Source of the DNA: Flammeovirga kamogawensis
GTDB lineage: Bacteria > Bacteroidota > Bacteroidia > Cytophagales > Flammeovirgaceae
Direction: 5' to 3'
Length of the DNA stretch: 64,000 nucleotides
Assembly (NCBI RefSeq): GCF_018736065.1
Contig: NZ_CP076129.1
Location: 124,001-188,000, forward strand
The notes beneath the pieces are model-generated. The model ran no database searches. It was not told the DNA's origin and saw nothing but the letters and a program-made list of their open reading frames with translations. Numbering within the stretch: the stretch's first letter is position 1; each line of letters starts with the position of its first letter. Positions 36,284 to 45,725 of this stretch are shown here, in pieces. The position numbers and the translations under genes are program-made.

Positions 36284-36934
36284 ATGAAACCTCTAAAAAT
36301 CATCTCTTTTATATTTATCTTATTTCTATGTGTATTATATAATAGTGAAGATGTAATTTTAAAATTAATTTATTCCAAATTTATATCAGGAAATGAATTA
36401 ATTTCTAATAGTAATATTGTAGAAGGAATAGTAAGAACATTCCCTAAGCAAATACCAAATTTAATACTTGTTTTCTTTACTATTTACGTGGATAAATCAA
36501 ATATATATAGCCTTTTTATTAAAATAGTTTCTGTCTATTACTTTGGTTTATTGGGAATAGCTTTCTTTTTTTCTGAAAAACTATTCAATGGGCTAGAAAT
36601 TAAATATGAATTAAAAAATAAGGTACCTATCGTATTAGTTTTATTTTTTATTTCAACTTTTTCGTATCAATTTTTTCAAGGATTTTTATTAACGAATACT
36701 TGGTATTACGATCTAATAGAGAGTTTAAATATAATGGATATATCAATGGTTTATTCAAGTTCTCTATTTGTAAGTCTTTTAGTGAACCTTTATTTAGGAA
36801 TATCATTTTACCTTGTAATGAATAAAAATAATAATGGAAATGTGAAATGGTTTATCTCAATTTTAATGTTAGGTATAAGTCCATGGGTAATTTATAATCT
36901 ATTATTTTACAAAAAAGAAAATAAGGTAATATAA
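36284..36934 (+). CDS. Cassette 15: polytopic membrane protein
   Basis: A 216-residue, strongly hydrophobic protein with five or six predicted helices: about 5-22, 55-72, 80-98, 113-132, 152-175 and 185-205. The ending WFISILMLGISPWVIYNLLFYKKENKVI has a positive C-terminus. No transporter motif recognised. Its start lies 32 bp after the boundary. Confidence 0.65.
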   Translation: MKPLKIISFIFILFLCVLYNSEDVILKLIYSKFISGNELISNSNIVEGIVRTFPKQIPNLILVFFTIYVDKSNIYSLFIKIVSVYYFGLLGIAFFFSEKLFNGLEIKYELKNKVPIVLVLFFISTFSYQFFQGFLLTNTWYYDLIESLNIMDISMVYSSSLFVSLLVNLYLGISFYLVMNKNNNGNVKWFISILMLGISPWVIYNLLFYKKENKVI

Positions 36935-36947
36935 AACTTTTAACTAT

Positions 36948-37018
36948 TGCCAACACCAGTTAAAACTCCAAGTCTCGGTCGACGCGACCTCACTCGGAGT
37001 TTAGCATCTTCGTTGGCA
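36948..37018 (+). other. attC site 15
   Basis: 71 bp. Opens TGCCAAC, closes GTTGGCA. Arms GTTAAAACTCC/GGAGTTTAGC, perfectly paired apex GGTCG-ACG-CGACC. Confidence 0.92.
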
Positions 37019-37027
37019 ACAATTTGA

Positions 37028-37819
37028 ATGAACCAAACACTAAACTTCATATTACTTCTTTTAATTCCAGTTTTATCTTTTGGACAGGAAAAGGATTTCT
37101 ATGATTTGGGTAATTCGTACCACGAAATTTTTAGGAATAATAAAGTAAAGTCATTAAAAGTTCTTACTAAGGAATTTGACAAAAAAGGAGATATTAAAGA
37201 AAACTATGTTGAACTAATTCAAAATTTCGCAAAAAATGGAGATATAGTGTGGGAAAAAGAATTTTATGATGACTCAACAGCAGCTTGGGAAGTCAATTAT
37301 AAGTATAATGACAACCATCAAACTATTCGAACTGAATGGACTTGGTTAGACGAAAACGACCAGGACCTTACCGAATACGAATATGATTCTGACAATAGAC
37401 TTATAAAAAGCCGGGAATTTTATAAAAGTTCAAACTCAGCTGACTTTTTATTAGAGGAATCCCAATTCTACCATTATAAAAAAAATCGAATAAGTAAAGT
37501 CACCAATATTGACAACGAAATAGAATTCTTCTATAAAAAGAAAGGGAAAATAGTCTTTGGATTTAACGCTGATAACGAACTGAAGTATAAGTATGAAAAT
37601 GGTGAATTTGTTTATCAAAATATGGATTCAATCATTTTTCAATACGAACGGAACAAAATCGGTCAGATTTTAAAAAATACGAAGACCGACAAAAAAGGAA
37701 CTGTACTCAGTCAAAGTATTTATGAATATTCTAATGGACTATTGATGAAAGTTATTTCTAAAGACAGAGAAGGAGATTTGATACGACAAGAAGAATATCA
37801 ATATGAATATTATGAATAA
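37028..37819 (+). CDS. Cassette 16: secreted protein with YD-like repeats
   Basis: A 263-residue protein with the signal peptide MNQTLNFILLLLIPVLSFGQ. The body is a run of short strands with tyrosine-rich turns (WEVNYKYNDNHQTIR, TEYEYDSDNRLIKSREF, SIIFQYERNKIGQILKN, SIYEYSNGLLMKVISK), typical of YD/RHS-like beta repeats on cell-surface proteins. Codon use (many GAC, CGA, CAG) and an unusual long attC mark it as a likely recent arrival from another genome. Confidence 0.7.
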   Translation: MNQTLNFILLLLIPVLSFGQEKDFYDLGNSYHEIFRNNKVKSLKVLTKEFDKKGDIKENYVELIQNFAKNGDIVWEKEFYDDSTAAWEVNYKYNDNHQTIRTEWTWLDENDQDLTEYEYDSDNRLIKSREFYKSSNSADFLLEESQFYHYKKNRISKVTNIDNEIEFFYKKKGKIVFGFNADNELKYKYENGEFVYQNMDSIIFQYERNKIGQILKNTKTDKKGTVLSQSIYEYSNGLLMKVISKDREGDLIRQEEYQYEYYE

Positions 37820-37827
37820 AAAACTGT

Positions 37828-37958
37828 TGCCAACAATGGCTATAAACAATTGGGGCGAAAGTTATAAAACGAAAGTATAAACATAAAACAAAGGTCGGTG
37901 TCAGACCGAAAAGTAAGGGCATAAAATCCCCAACTGTTCATAGCCGAGACCGTTATCG
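37828..37958 (+). other. attC site 16 (long type)
   Basis: 131 bp. Opens TGCCAAC, closes GTTATCG. Outer arms GGCTATAAACA and TGTTCATAGCC, inner TTGGGG/CCCCAA. Different architecture from the 68-72 bp sites. Confidence 0.9.
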
Positions 37959-37968
37959 AGAATTAAAT

Positions 37969-38610
37969 ATGAAAAACTACAAACTTTATTGGAGTATTCT
38001 ATCATTACTGTTTATAATACAATTTTTTTTGCAATACTCTTCTGTTAATAGTGCACGTGAAATATCTGAAGTTAAATACATCATTGTATTAACTGAAATT
38101 CTGACAACTTTAATTACAGCTTTTATACCAGGAATTTTTTTAGCCTCTTTATTATCGTTGTTTCTATTGAAAAAAGAGAAATATAAAATTAGAATCAAAC
38201 AGATACTACCTATTACAACTTCACTACCATTATTATTATATATAATTTCATTCAGTTACATTTTATATATTGAAGAAGTAAAAGGTGAAAAGTTAGGTCC
38301 TGTAATTGAATATAATGATATCAAACAGTCGGAAGGCTTAGATTGTGAATCTGTAAAAGATGGTAAATTTGAAACTAAAAACCTTATTATTGAAAGAGCA
38401 GGTAATCGTCAAACACAGACTGATAAGAATAATGGGAATGTGAGCGAATATGAAATAAAATGGCTTTCAAATTGTGAGTATGAGTTAACTCCAATTTCAT
38501 ACGAAGGAGATAACATGTTAGTTAAAATTGTAGAAGTTACTGAGAAATATTACGATTGTTTTACTACTACAGGAACTTATGCAACAAAATTTAGGGTTCA
38601 AAAACTGTAA
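37969..38610 (+). CDS. Cassette 17: membrane protein with soluble C-terminal domain
   Basis: A 213-residue protein, with helices at about 6-24, 37-68 and 80-101. A soluble domain follows (LDCESVKDGKFETKNLIIERAGNRQTQ, YEIKWLSNCEYELTPIS, YYDCFTTTGTYATKFRVQKL) with three or four cysteines, probably outside the membrane. A divergent copy sits in cassette 48 (58724) with a different attC type. The start is only 16 bp from the boundary. Confidence 0.7.
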   Translation: MKNYKLYWSILSLLFIIQFFLQYSSVNSAREISEVKYIIVLTEILTTLITAFIPGIFLASLLSLFLLKKEKYKIRIKQILPITTSLPLLLYIISFSYILYIEEVKGEKLGPVIEYNDIKQSEGLDCESVKDGKFETKNLIIERAGNRQTQTDKNNGNVSEYEIKWLSNCEYELTPISYEGDNMLVKIVEVTEKYYDCFTTTGTYATKFRVQKL

Positions 38611-38615
38611 AATCT

Positions 38616-38686
38616 CGATAACAATAGCTAATCTCCATCCATCGGGTGATGCACCCGCTGGTCGTAGTTTAGCAAATTCGTTATGC
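38616..38686 (+). other. attC site 17
   Basis: 71 bp. Opens CGATAAC, closes GTTATGC. Arms GCTAA/TTTAGC, apex GGGTG-ATG-CACCC. Confidence 0.92.
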
Positions 38687-39135
38687 TGTATAATCTAGGC
38701 GAGTGCATCTGCATAATGCACGTAGGTACTAAATTTTTATTCTTCAAGCACGGGTGATTCACCCGCAGAAAGTATTAGTTATTTTGTACCTCTATCTTTG
38801 CAGTCGTGCGATTCGCACGGTTTAGTAAAATTATAAACTGAAACAGGAGGGAGTCAAATCAGTGTGAAGAATTAAATTAGTAGAAAGTAAATTTTTCAAC
38901 ACAGAATTAGTCAAAAGGCAATTCACTTTTCAAATAAGTTATTTTTCAAAAATGGTTTTGTTTTTCAACGTTCATCAAAAATTTAGAGTTCTCTCAATTA
39001 ATGATGTTCACGTTAGGTAAAACTTTTAAGTATCTGTATTTTCAGTATTTAATTTAAAATTAAAAAATACACAGCATAACAATAACTAAATTAGCATATC
39101 GGTCGACGCGCCCTCTACGCAATTTAGTCAACCCG
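38681..39135 (+). repeat. Cassette 18: gene-less repeat cassette (copy 4)
   Basis: 455 bp, TATGC subtype. Three hairpins present. Promoter-like block at 39013-39044 with TTAG at -33 and TATTTTCA at -7. Confidence 0.85.
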
Positions 39136-39141
39136 TTAGGC
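39074..39141 (+). other. attC site 18
   Basis: 68 bp. Opens GCATAAC, closes GTTAGGC. Arms ACTAAA/TTTAGT, apex GGTCG-ACG-CGCCC. Confidence 0.92.
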
Positions 39142-39181
39142 TAAATAATGAGTATATTTTCAAAAAAAATATAATTAAATA

Positions 39182-39820
39182 ATGAATCTTCTCTGTAAAA
39201 CAGTATTAATGTTTTTGGGGTTCAATTTTTTAATCAGTTGTACTCAAAAGACTCTTAATAAAGGAAATCAAATCTATGAATCAGATTTATCAACTTATGC
39301 CGATCATTATTCATTTTCTTTACCAACAAAAGAAAGCTTAGATGAAAAGGTTTCACATATAGTTACAGGAAAAATAATTAGTAATACTGAATATAGAAAT
39401 TTTTCAATTTATTCTTTAAAAGTTAAAGAGATCTATAAAGGGGCATCAAAAGTAGAAATAATTAATTTAATAGAATTGAAAAGAAGTCAATTATCATCAA
39501 AGATCATTAATGGGGATAGTTATCTTTTTTTTGGCACTCTAATAAATAATATAATGAACACTAATCCAGTCTTAGAAGGAGCAAGACCAAAGAATAAATT
39601 AGATGATTCCAATATAAATATACCAGTCACATTGGTATTACCACCAATTGGCAGTATTACATCTAATAAATTCAATTTTGCAAATGCTCTGACTAAGAAA
39701 GATTATTCGTTACTAGAAAAGTTATTCGAAAAAAATAAGACACTTTTTTATGTAACATCATTCAACTTTCATTCGATTGATAGTTTTGAAGCTCAAAAAA
39801 TCATCGAATATTATAATTAA
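39182..39820 (+). CDS. Cassette 19: lipoprotein of unknown function
   Basis: A 212-residue protein with a lipoprotein signal (MNLLCKTVLMFLGFNFLISC, Cys20). The mature part contains strands ESLDEKVSHIVTGKIISNTEY, YSLKVKEIYKGASKVEIINLIE and SKIINGDSYLFFGTLIN, recalling an OB-like or NTR/TIMP-like barrel often seen in small lipoproteins, which is not certain. It follows a promoter-bearing repeat cassette. Confidence 0.65.
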   Translation: MNLLCKTVLMFLGFNFLISCTQKTLNKGNQIYESDLSTYADHYSFSLPTKESLDEKVSHIVTGKIISNTEYRNFSIYSLKVKEIYKGASKVEIINLIELKRSQLSSKIINGDSYLFFGTLINNIMNTNPVLEGARPKNKLDDSNINIPVTLVLPPIGSITSNKFNFANALTKKDYSLLEKLFEKNKTLFYVTSFNFHSIDSFEAQKIIEYYN

Positions 39821-39828
39821 TTTACTTA

Positions 39829-39899
39829 GCCTAACATTAGCTAATCTCCATCCATCGGGTGACGCACCCGCTGGTCGTAGTTTAGCCATTACGTTATGC
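39829..39899 (+). other. attC site 19
   Basis: 71 bp. Opens GCCTAAC, closes GTTATGC. Arms GCTAA/TTTAGC, apex GGGTG-ACG-CACCC. Confidence 0.92.
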
Positions 39900-40349
39900 T
39901 GTATAATCTAGGCGAGTGCATCTGCATAGTGCACGTTGGTACTAAATTTTTATTATTCAAGCACGGGTGACTCACCCGCAGAGAACATTAGTTGTTTTGT
40001 ACCTCTATATTTGCAGTCGTGCGATTCGCACGGTTTAGTAAAATTATAAATTGAAACAGGAGTGAAGTCAAATTAGTATGAAGAATTAAATTAGGAGAAA
40101 GGAAATTTTTCAACACAGAATTAGTCAAAAGGCTATTTACTTTTCAAATAATTAAAGTTTAAAAAATGGTTTTGTTTTTCAAAGACCATCATAATTTTAG
40201 AGTTCTCTCAATTAAATATGTTCACGTTTGGTAAAACTTTTAAGTATCTGTACTTTCAGTATTCAATTTGAAATTAAAAAATACACAGCATAACAATAAC
40301 TAAATTAGCATATCGGTCGACGCGCCCTCTACGCAATTTAGTCAACCCG
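39894..40349 (+). repeat. Cassette 20: gene-less repeat cassette (copy 5)
   Basis: 456 bp, TATGC subtype, middle hairpin GGGTGACTCACCC as in copy 2. Promoter-like block at 40227-40258, leading into the peptidase cassette. Confidence 0.85.
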
Positions 40350-40355
40350 TTGGCA
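40288..40355 (+). other. attC site 20
   Basis: 68 bp. Opens GCATAAC, closes GTTGGCA. Arms ACTAAA/TTTAGT, apex GGTCG-ACG-CGCCC. Confidence 0.92.
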
Positions 40356-40364
40356 ACCATTAAA

Positions 40365-41498
40365 ATGAAACTATTACAAATCATCATATTACTTTTTCTG
40401 AACTTTCAAGCTTTTGGACAAAAGGTAACATATAATCACATTGTTGATACAGCAGATGTTGAAACTAAAAAGGTAATGATGCTCTTCGAAAACTACTTGG
40501 CTTCAAATCCTCATAATAAAGGAAAAAATGAATTTTGGAATATTGAAGAGCAACAGAAACATAAGAACTACGACTTCTTGGAAAGCGAATTTCAACCTTC
40601 ACTTTATATGGGGTTTCCTGTGCACGTTTTGAGTGTAAAATTCAGAAATGAAATCTGTCAAATTAAAGCCCAGTTTTCCTATTGTAAAGCAGATGGTAGC
40701 CCATACGTTTTAGCAATAGCAAACTATATCGCAAAAAAGGAATATAGAAAATTTAAATTGTTCAATGCTTTAACTGTGAATAAGCAAACTTGGAATTGTA
40801 CAACGGTTGGTGTTGTGGACTTTTATTATCCTACATACCATAAGTTCGATTACCAAAAAGCTCAAAAGCTAAATAATTTTATTAGTGAAACTTGCAATAA
40901 TTTTGGCGTCAAGCCAAAAGCTTTTGAATACTATCTCGCTGACGATTATGATGAAATTCAAGTGCTAAAAGGGCTCGATTATTACATTGGTATGGGCGGG
41001 CAGTCAAAACCAAGCGGTAAAGCAACTGACGACAAAGTTTATTGCGGTGGTTTGGGAGAATATTATCCGCACGAAGTTTTCCATGTTCAAATAGATGAAC
41101 ACTTTCCAAACAAGCATTTTTGGGTTTCCGAAGGAGTAGCAACATTACTTGGGGGAAGTCGTGGAAAAAGTTTGGATTGGCATATAAAACGGACAAACCT
41201 TTATTTACAGAAACATCCTGAAATAGACCTAAACAATATGCTCAAACTAACTAACTTGGATGGCGAAACTTCATATCATTATGTTTTGGGCGGGCTAATT
41301 GCAAAGAAAATATTGGACAAAGGCGGTTGGAGTCTACTAAAAGAATTTATGTCAAGTGGCACTACTGATGAAGACTATTACAATGCGATTGAAAAATATC
41401 TTGAAATAAACAAAACGGAACTTAACGACTTTGTTCGAGAGCAATTAGAAATTGAATCAAAAAAAATAACGGTTGCCAACAATGTATATAAAAAATAG
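40365..41498 (+). CDS. Cassette 21: secreted HExxH metallopeptidase-like protein
   Basis: A 377-residue protein with the signal peptide MKLLQIIILLFLNFQAFGQ. Zinc ligands HEVFH (236-240) are followed by a glutamate in WVSEGVATLL (E256), the gluzincin arrangement of peptidase-MA-like proteins. It likely cleaves proteins in the envelope or outside. An A-homopolymer at its 3' end is one base longer than in the copy at 60365, so this copy reads ten residues further (ITVANNVYKK) into attC21. Base composition differs from neighbours and attC is the long type. Confidence 0.8.
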   Translation: MKLLQIIILLFLNFQAFGQKVTYNHIVDTADVETKKVMMLFENYLASNPHNKGKNEFWNIEEQQKHKNYDFLESEFQPSLYMGFPVHVLSVKFRNEICQIKAQFSYCKADGSPYVLAIANYIAKKEYRKFKLFNALTVNKQTWNCTTVGVVDFYYPTYHKFDYQKAQKLNNFISETCNNFGVKPKAFEYYLADDYDEIQVLKGLDYYIGMGGQSKPSGKATDDKVYCGGLGEYYPHEVFHVQIDEHFPNKHFWVSEGVATLLGGSRGKSLDWHIKRTNLYLQKHPEIDLNNMLKLTNLDGETSYHYVLGGLIAKKILDKGGWSLLKEFMSSGTTDEDYYNAIEKYLEINKTELNDFVREQLEIESKKITVANNVYKK

Positions 41499-41604
41499 GC
41501 TAGACAGTAGTAAATTAAAAGTTTTGGGCTTTGATCAAACTTTGTGTCTAACTGAAAGTTTCCTGCTTCGTAATCGCCTACTTTTCATATACTAACCGTT
41601 AGCT
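41474..41604 (+). other. attC site 21 (long type)
   Basis: 131 bp. Opens TGCCAAC, closes GTTAGCT. Outer arms GTATATAAAAAATAGGC and GCCTACTTTTCATATAC pair at 15 of 17 positions. Confidence 0.9.
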
Positions 41605-41658
41605 AGAATTATTAGTAGTACAGATACAATTTTTTATTATTTATCAGAAATCATCTAT

Positions 41659-42090
41659 ATGAATCTTTATAAAAGGAAACCCATTTCAAACTGGTCTGTT
41701 AAAGACATATTGAATTGTTTTTTCGGAGGTTTATTTTTCAGTGGTATTATATGCTTTGAATTTATTTTTGATTACGCTCTTGGATATATTACTTTAACTT
41801 TTATAATTGGAATGATTTCAATATTGATAAGTTTCTTGGAAAGATTTATCTATTTAAAGGAAATAAAGGTTGAAGATCATGGAGTAACCTTTTCAAGAGC
41901 ATTTTTGTTTTTCACTCTTAATAAAAAGTATTGTATAAATAATATTAAGTTTAGAAGGACATATTATTCTCTAATATTAGATTGTTTAAATCCTGGTGAT
42001 TTTGAGTCAAGTAAATTTTATTTAACTACCACTAATTGGAATTGCTTGGATGAATTAGAACAAGATTTAGTTACAAAAAAATATAGTTAA
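41659..42090 (+). CDS. Cassette 22: small membrane protein with PH-like tail
   Basis: A 143-residue protein. Two membrane helices at about 18-38 and 43-65, then a sheet (KVEDHGVTFSRAFLFFTLNKKY, NNIKFRRTYYSLILDC) and a short helix at the C-terminus. Layout matches the cassette proteins at 32868 and 58173 though sequence similarity is low. Unknown function. Confidence 0.65.
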   Translation: MNLYKRKPISNWSVKDILNCFFGGLFFSGIICFEFIFDYALGYITLTFIIGMISILISFLERFIYLKEIKVEDHGVTFSRAFLFFTLNKKYCINNIKFRRTYYSLILDCLNPGDFESSKFYLTTTNWNCLDELEQDLVTKKYS

Positions 42091-42103
42091 CAAAATAAAC
42101 TCT

Positions 42104-42174
42104 AGCTAACACCAGCTAAAACAGCAAGTCTCGGCCGACGCGTCCTCGCTCGCAGTTTAGCAAATTCGTTATGC
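42104..42174 (+). other. attC site 22
   Basis: 71 bp. Opens AGCTAAC, closes GTTATGC. Arms GCTAAAAC/GTTTAGC, apex GGCCG-ACG-CGTCC. Confidence 0.92.
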
Positions 42175-42624
42175 TGTATAATCTAGGCGAGTGCATCTGC
42201 ATAATGCACGTAGGTACTAAATTTTTATTATTCAAGCACGGGTGATTCACCCGCAGAGGACATTGGTTATTTTGTACCTCTATATTTGCAGTCGTGCGAT
42301 TCGCACGGTTTAGTAAAATTATAAATTGAAACAGGAGTGAAGTCAAATCAGTGTGAAGAATTAAATTAAGAGAAAGGAAATTTTTCAACACAGAATTAGT
42401 CAAAAGGCAATTCACTTTTCAAATAAGTTATTTTTCAAAAATGGTTTTGTTTTTCAACGTCCATCATAATTTTAGAGTTTTCTCAATTAATGATGTTCAC
42501 GTTAGGTAAAACTTTTAAGTATCTGTACTTTCAGTATTCAATTTAAAATTAAAAAATACACAGCATAACAATAACTAAATTAGCATATCGGTCGACGCGC
42601 CCTCTACGCAATTTAGTCAACCCG
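42169..42624 (+). repeat. Cassette 23: gene-less repeat cassette (copy 6)
   Basis: 456 bp, TATGC subtype. First of three consecutive copies. Promoter-like block at 42502-42533 with TTAG at -33. Almost identical to copy 10 at 45720. Confidence 0.85.
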
Positions 42625-42630
42625 TTATGC
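42563..42630 (+). other. attC site 23
   Basis: 68 bp. Opens GCATAAC, closes GTTATGC. Arms ACTAAA/TTTAGT, apex GGTCG-ACG-CGCCC. Confidence 0.92.
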
Positions 42631-43080
42631 TGTATAATCTAGGCGAGTGCATCTGCATAATGCACGTAGGTACTAAATTTTTATTATTCAAGCACGGGTG
42701 ATTCACCCGCAGAGAACATTGGTTATTTTGTACCTCTATATTTGCAGTCGTGCGATTCGCACGGTTTAGTAAAATTATAAATTGAAACAGGAGTGAAGTC
42801 AAATTAGTGTGAAGAATTAAATTAGGCGAAAGTAAATTTTTCAACACAGAATTAGTCAAAAGGCAATTCACTTTTCAAATAATTAAAGTTTAGAAAATGG
42901 TTTTGTTTTTCAACGTCCATCATATTTTTAGAGTTCTCTCAATTAATGATGTTCACGTTTGGTAAAACTTTTAAGTATCTGTACTTTCAGTATTCAATTT
43001 AAACTTAAAAAATACACAGCATAACAATAACTAAATTGGCATATCGGTCGACGCGCCCTCTACGCAATTTAGTCAACCCG
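42625..43080 (+). repeat. Cassette 24: gene-less repeat cassette (copy 7)
   Basis: 456 bp, TATGC subtype, middle of three in a row. Promoter-like block at 42958-42989. Confidence 0.85.
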
Positions 43081-43086
43081 TTATGC
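43019..43086 (+). other. attC site 24
   Basis: 68 bp. Opens GCATAAC, closes GTTATGC. As attC23 but with one change (TTGGCATATC). Confidence 0.92.
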
Positions 43087-43535
43087 TGTATAATCTAGGC
43101 GAGTGCATCTGCATAATGCACGTAGGTACTAAATTTTAGTATTCAAGCACGGGTGATTCACCCGCAGAGAACATTAGTTATTTTGTGCCTTTTTATTTGC
43201 AGTCGTGCGATTCGCACGGTTTAGTAAAATTATAAATTGAAACAGGAGTGTAGTCAAATCATTGTGAAGAATTAAATTAGTAGAAAGTAAATTTTTCAAC
43301 ACAGAATTAGTCAAAAGGCTATTTACTTTTCAAATAATTAAAGTTTAAAAAATGGTTTTGTTTTTCAACGTCCATCGTAATTTTAGAGTTCTCTCAATTA
43401 ATGATGTTCACGTTTTGTAAAACTTTTAAGTATCTGTACTTTCAGTATTCAATTTAAAATTAAAAAATACACAGCATAACAATAACTAAATTAGCATATC
43501 GGTCGACGCGCCCTCTACGCAATTTAGTCAACCCG
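43081..43535 (+). repeat. Cassette 25: gene-less repeat cassette (copy 8)
   Basis: 455 bp, TATGC subtype, last of three in a row. Promoter-like block at 43414-43444 with spacing 19 (TTTTG variant). Confidence 0.85.
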
Positions 43536-43541
43536 TTGTAC
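43474..43541 (+). other. attC site 25
   Basis: 68 bp. Opens GCATAAC, closes GTTGTAC. Arms ACTAAA/TTTAGT, apex GGTCG-ACG-CGCCC. Confidence 0.92.
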
Positions 43542-43698
43542 AGCATTAGGGCACGGTAAAGGGACATCCTTTTCCAAATTAAATTTAGGAGCTAACGTTG
43601 AAAGACTATAGCCCTGAAATTGACTGATATGGGGAAATACATTATCATGACTATATATATAATAATGAATACTAGAACTAGACAATAGTCTGTATAGA

Positions 43699-44307
43699 AT
43701 GAATGCAGAAGTAATAAATAATCTACTTGACAAACTAGACACTTCAGTTAATTCAAATTCATTTTGGATAGAACTAGGAATCCCTAAAGCAAATACTGAC
43801 TTGGGACAGATTTTAGTTCAACATCTAAAAACAGGTAATTTCCATTTTGAATTAATGAAGCAAGATATTGAAAGAGGGTGGGAATATTATGTTGAAACAG
43901 TCTTTCAAAGAAATACAGAGCAATCTTTTTTGATACCAAGAATTGGTAATACTTGGAATGGCACTAAAGAAATATCTTACAAAGAAATAAATAGAAAGCA
44001 TACATCAGAATTATTATTTGATTTGCTAACTGGTTTTGGCGAATACTTCTCGATTAGCTCTTCAGGAAGTTTCATGAATAAGAATGAAGCAGCGTCAATT
44101 ATAGATAATTTGCTTTCAAACTTAGATAGACTTGATAGTGATTGGAAAGTTTTCAATATAGATCCTAATTTTCTAAATAATGCTGAAAGCTTTTTTGATT
44201 CAGGGTATGTAAAATTACCATATTTCGAAGGAGCAGGAAGAGACTTAGCCTTATGTTTTTTAGTAGATGGAGAGTTAAATATTCTGTTGACAAACGGGTA
44301 TAATTAA
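43699..44307 (+). CDS. Cassette 26: cytosolic protein of unknown function
   Basis: A 202-residue soluble protein with no signal or membrane helix. It begins NAEVINNLLDKLDTSVN and contains SFWIELGIPKANTDLGQILVQHL, a helix with ERGWEYYVETVF, a middle EYFSISSSGSFMN and a final strand LALCFLVDGELNILLTNGYN. Its leader is unusually long for this array (163 bp after the boundary, without other open frame), so its cassette may carry its own promoter. Family not recognised. Confidence 0.65.
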   Translation: MNAEVINNLLDKLDTSVNSNSFWIELGIPKANTDLGQILVQHLKTGNFHFELMKQDIERGWEYYVETVFQRNTEQSFLIPRIGNTWNGTKEISYKEINRKHTSELLFDLLTGFGEYFSISSSGSFMNKNEAASIIDNLLSNLDRLDSDWKVFNIDPNFLNNAESFFDSGYVKLPYFEGAGRDLALCFLVDGELNILLTNGYN

Positions 44308-44314
44308 AAACGCT

Positions 44315-44385
44315 GTACAACATCAGCTAAAACTGCAAGTCTCGGCCGACGCGTCCTCGCTCGCAGTTTAGCAATTTCGTTGCCC
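44315..44385 (+). other. attC site 26
   Basis: 71 bp. Opens GTACAAC, closes GTTGCCC. Arms GCTAAAAC/GTTTAGC, apex GGCCG-ACG-CGTCC. Confidence 0.92.
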
Positions 44386-44411
44386 ACTATTATAGTCGAT
44401 CTACTAATAAA

Positions 44412-45176
44412 ATGAATTTGATAAAATATTTCTTTTTGTCCTTTATTATAATTTCTTGTGTATCTAAAAACGATGAACAAGAGACTAGAGAAATAAATGA
44501 AACTATTGGACAAAATCATACAGATTTATCAAAAGAAGATAATATACTTACTGAAGTAGATACTTCAAATTTTGTAACATCAAATTACGGAATTGGAAAG
44601 GTATTACTAAGTTATGATGGCGATCTTCATAGAGGGAATAGTTATCACTTAGAATTTTATGAATCTCCTAATTCAACTACTGAACCATCAGAAAGGTTAG
44701 AGTTAAATTGGAATGAAGAGAATAGAGGTTATGTTCAAGTAAAAGGTAAACCATTTATAAAAATCACTGATTACTATATTGATGAACCAGATTACATAAT
44801 TCATTTTAATTGTCTTGGTTATCAAAATGGTTTTTATGAAGTTGTTGTAAATGAAAAATTACACAAAACTTTATGGATAAAGGAATCTGATAAATTTGTT
44901 TTTGAAACATGGACGGAATATTTGAAAAGCACAATATGTGTAAGTCAACTTAGTATAAAAAATAATCCTGCTAGAGCGTTAGCTGATTCTTCAGCAAATA
45001 TTGTTTTTGAGGAAGAAATGTGTTGGGTAGTCTTAGATTTTAAAGGAAATTGGATTAATGTAAAATATTCACCCTTTGATAAAGATATGGAAGTCCAAGA
45101 AAATAAAAATTTCAGAGCATGGATTAAATGGAGAGATGAAGATAAACTTTTAATAAAATATTATCTATCATATTAA
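44412..45176 (+). CDS. Cassette 27: lipoprotein with SH3-like C-terminus
   Basis: A 254-residue lipoprotein (MNLIKYFFLSFIIISC, Cys16). After an acidic linker there is a sheet-rich region (GKVLLSYDGDLHRGNSYHLEFYE, YVQVKGKPFIKITDYYID), and near residues 180-240 a segment resembling a bacterial SH3 domain (VSQLSIKNNPAR, CWVVLDFKGNWINVKY). It could bind cell-wall or surface ligands. A related SH3-like lipoprotein is in cassette 32. Confidence 0.65.
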   Translation: MNLIKYFFLSFIIISCVSKNDEQETREINETIGQNHTDLSKEDNILTEVDTSNFVTSNYGIGKVLLSYDGDLHRGNSYHLEFYESPNSTTEPSERLELNWNEENRGYVQVKGKPFIKITDYYIDEPDYIIHFNCLGYQNGFYEVVVNEKLHKTLWIKESDKFVFETWTEYLKSTICVSQLSIKNNPARALADSSANIVFEEEMCWVVLDFKGNWINVKYSPFDKDMEVQENKNFRAWIKWRDEDKLLIKYYLSY

Positions 45177-45197
45177 AATACAAAACTCTTAAACAGT

Positions 45198-45268
45198 GGG
45201 CAACACCAGCTAAAACAGCAAGTCTCGGCCGACGCGTCCTCGCTCGCAGTTTAGCAAATTCGTTAGGC
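45198..45268 (+). other. attC site 27
   Basis: 71 bp. Opens GGGCAAC, closes GTTAGGC. Arms GCTAAAAC/GTTTAGC, apex GGCCG-ACG-CGTCC. Confidence 0.92.
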
Positions 45269-45719
45269 ATCATAATCAAGGCTAGTGCATCTGCATAATG
45301 CACGTAGGTACTAAATTTTTATTATTCAAGCACGGGTGATTCACCCGCAGAGAGCATTAGTTATTTTGTACCTCTATATTTGCAGTCGTGCGATTCGCAC
45401 GGTTTAATAAAATTATAAATTGAAACAGGAGTGAAGCTATTTCAGTCAGAAGAATTAAATTAGGAGAGAGTAAATTTTTCAACACAGAATTAGTCAAAAG
45501 GCAATTCACTTTTCAAATAATTAAATTTTAAAAAATGGTTTTGTTTTTCAACGTCCATCATAAATTTAGAGTTCTCTCAATTAATGATGTTCACGTTTGG
45601 TAAAACTTTTAAGTATCTGTACTTTCAGTTTATAATTAGAATTTAAAAAAATACGCTGCCTAACATCAACTAAATTAGCATATCGGTCGACGCGCCCTCT
45701 ACGCAATTTAGTCAACCCG
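45263..45719 (+). repeat. Cassette 28: gene-less repeat cassette (copy 9)
   Basis: 457 bp, AGGC subtype. Contains the tail that encodes VKLFQSEELN-stop in cassette 42 (changed here to SVRRIKLG frame by one base, at about 45428-45466). Promoter-like block at 45596-45627. Confidence 0.8.
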
Positions 45720-45725
45720 TTATGC
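45658..45725 (+). other. attC site 28
   Basis: 68 bp. Opens GCCTAAC, closes GTTATGC. Arms ACTAAA/TTTAGT, apex GGTCG-ACG-CGCCC. Confidence 0.92.

Noticed and set aside
40909-41196. 95-codon minus-strand frame in both peptidase copies (also 60909-61196)
   Set aside because: Conserved only because the peptidase genes are duplicates; it overlaps the HEVFH coding region.
42116-42871. Minus-strand open frames (MNCLLTNSVLKNFLS type) in several gene-less cassettes, also at 45712 and 61584
   Set aside because: They are open in only four of 17 copies, run against all real cassette genes and begin in attC, so they are chance frames in a conserved non-coding unit.
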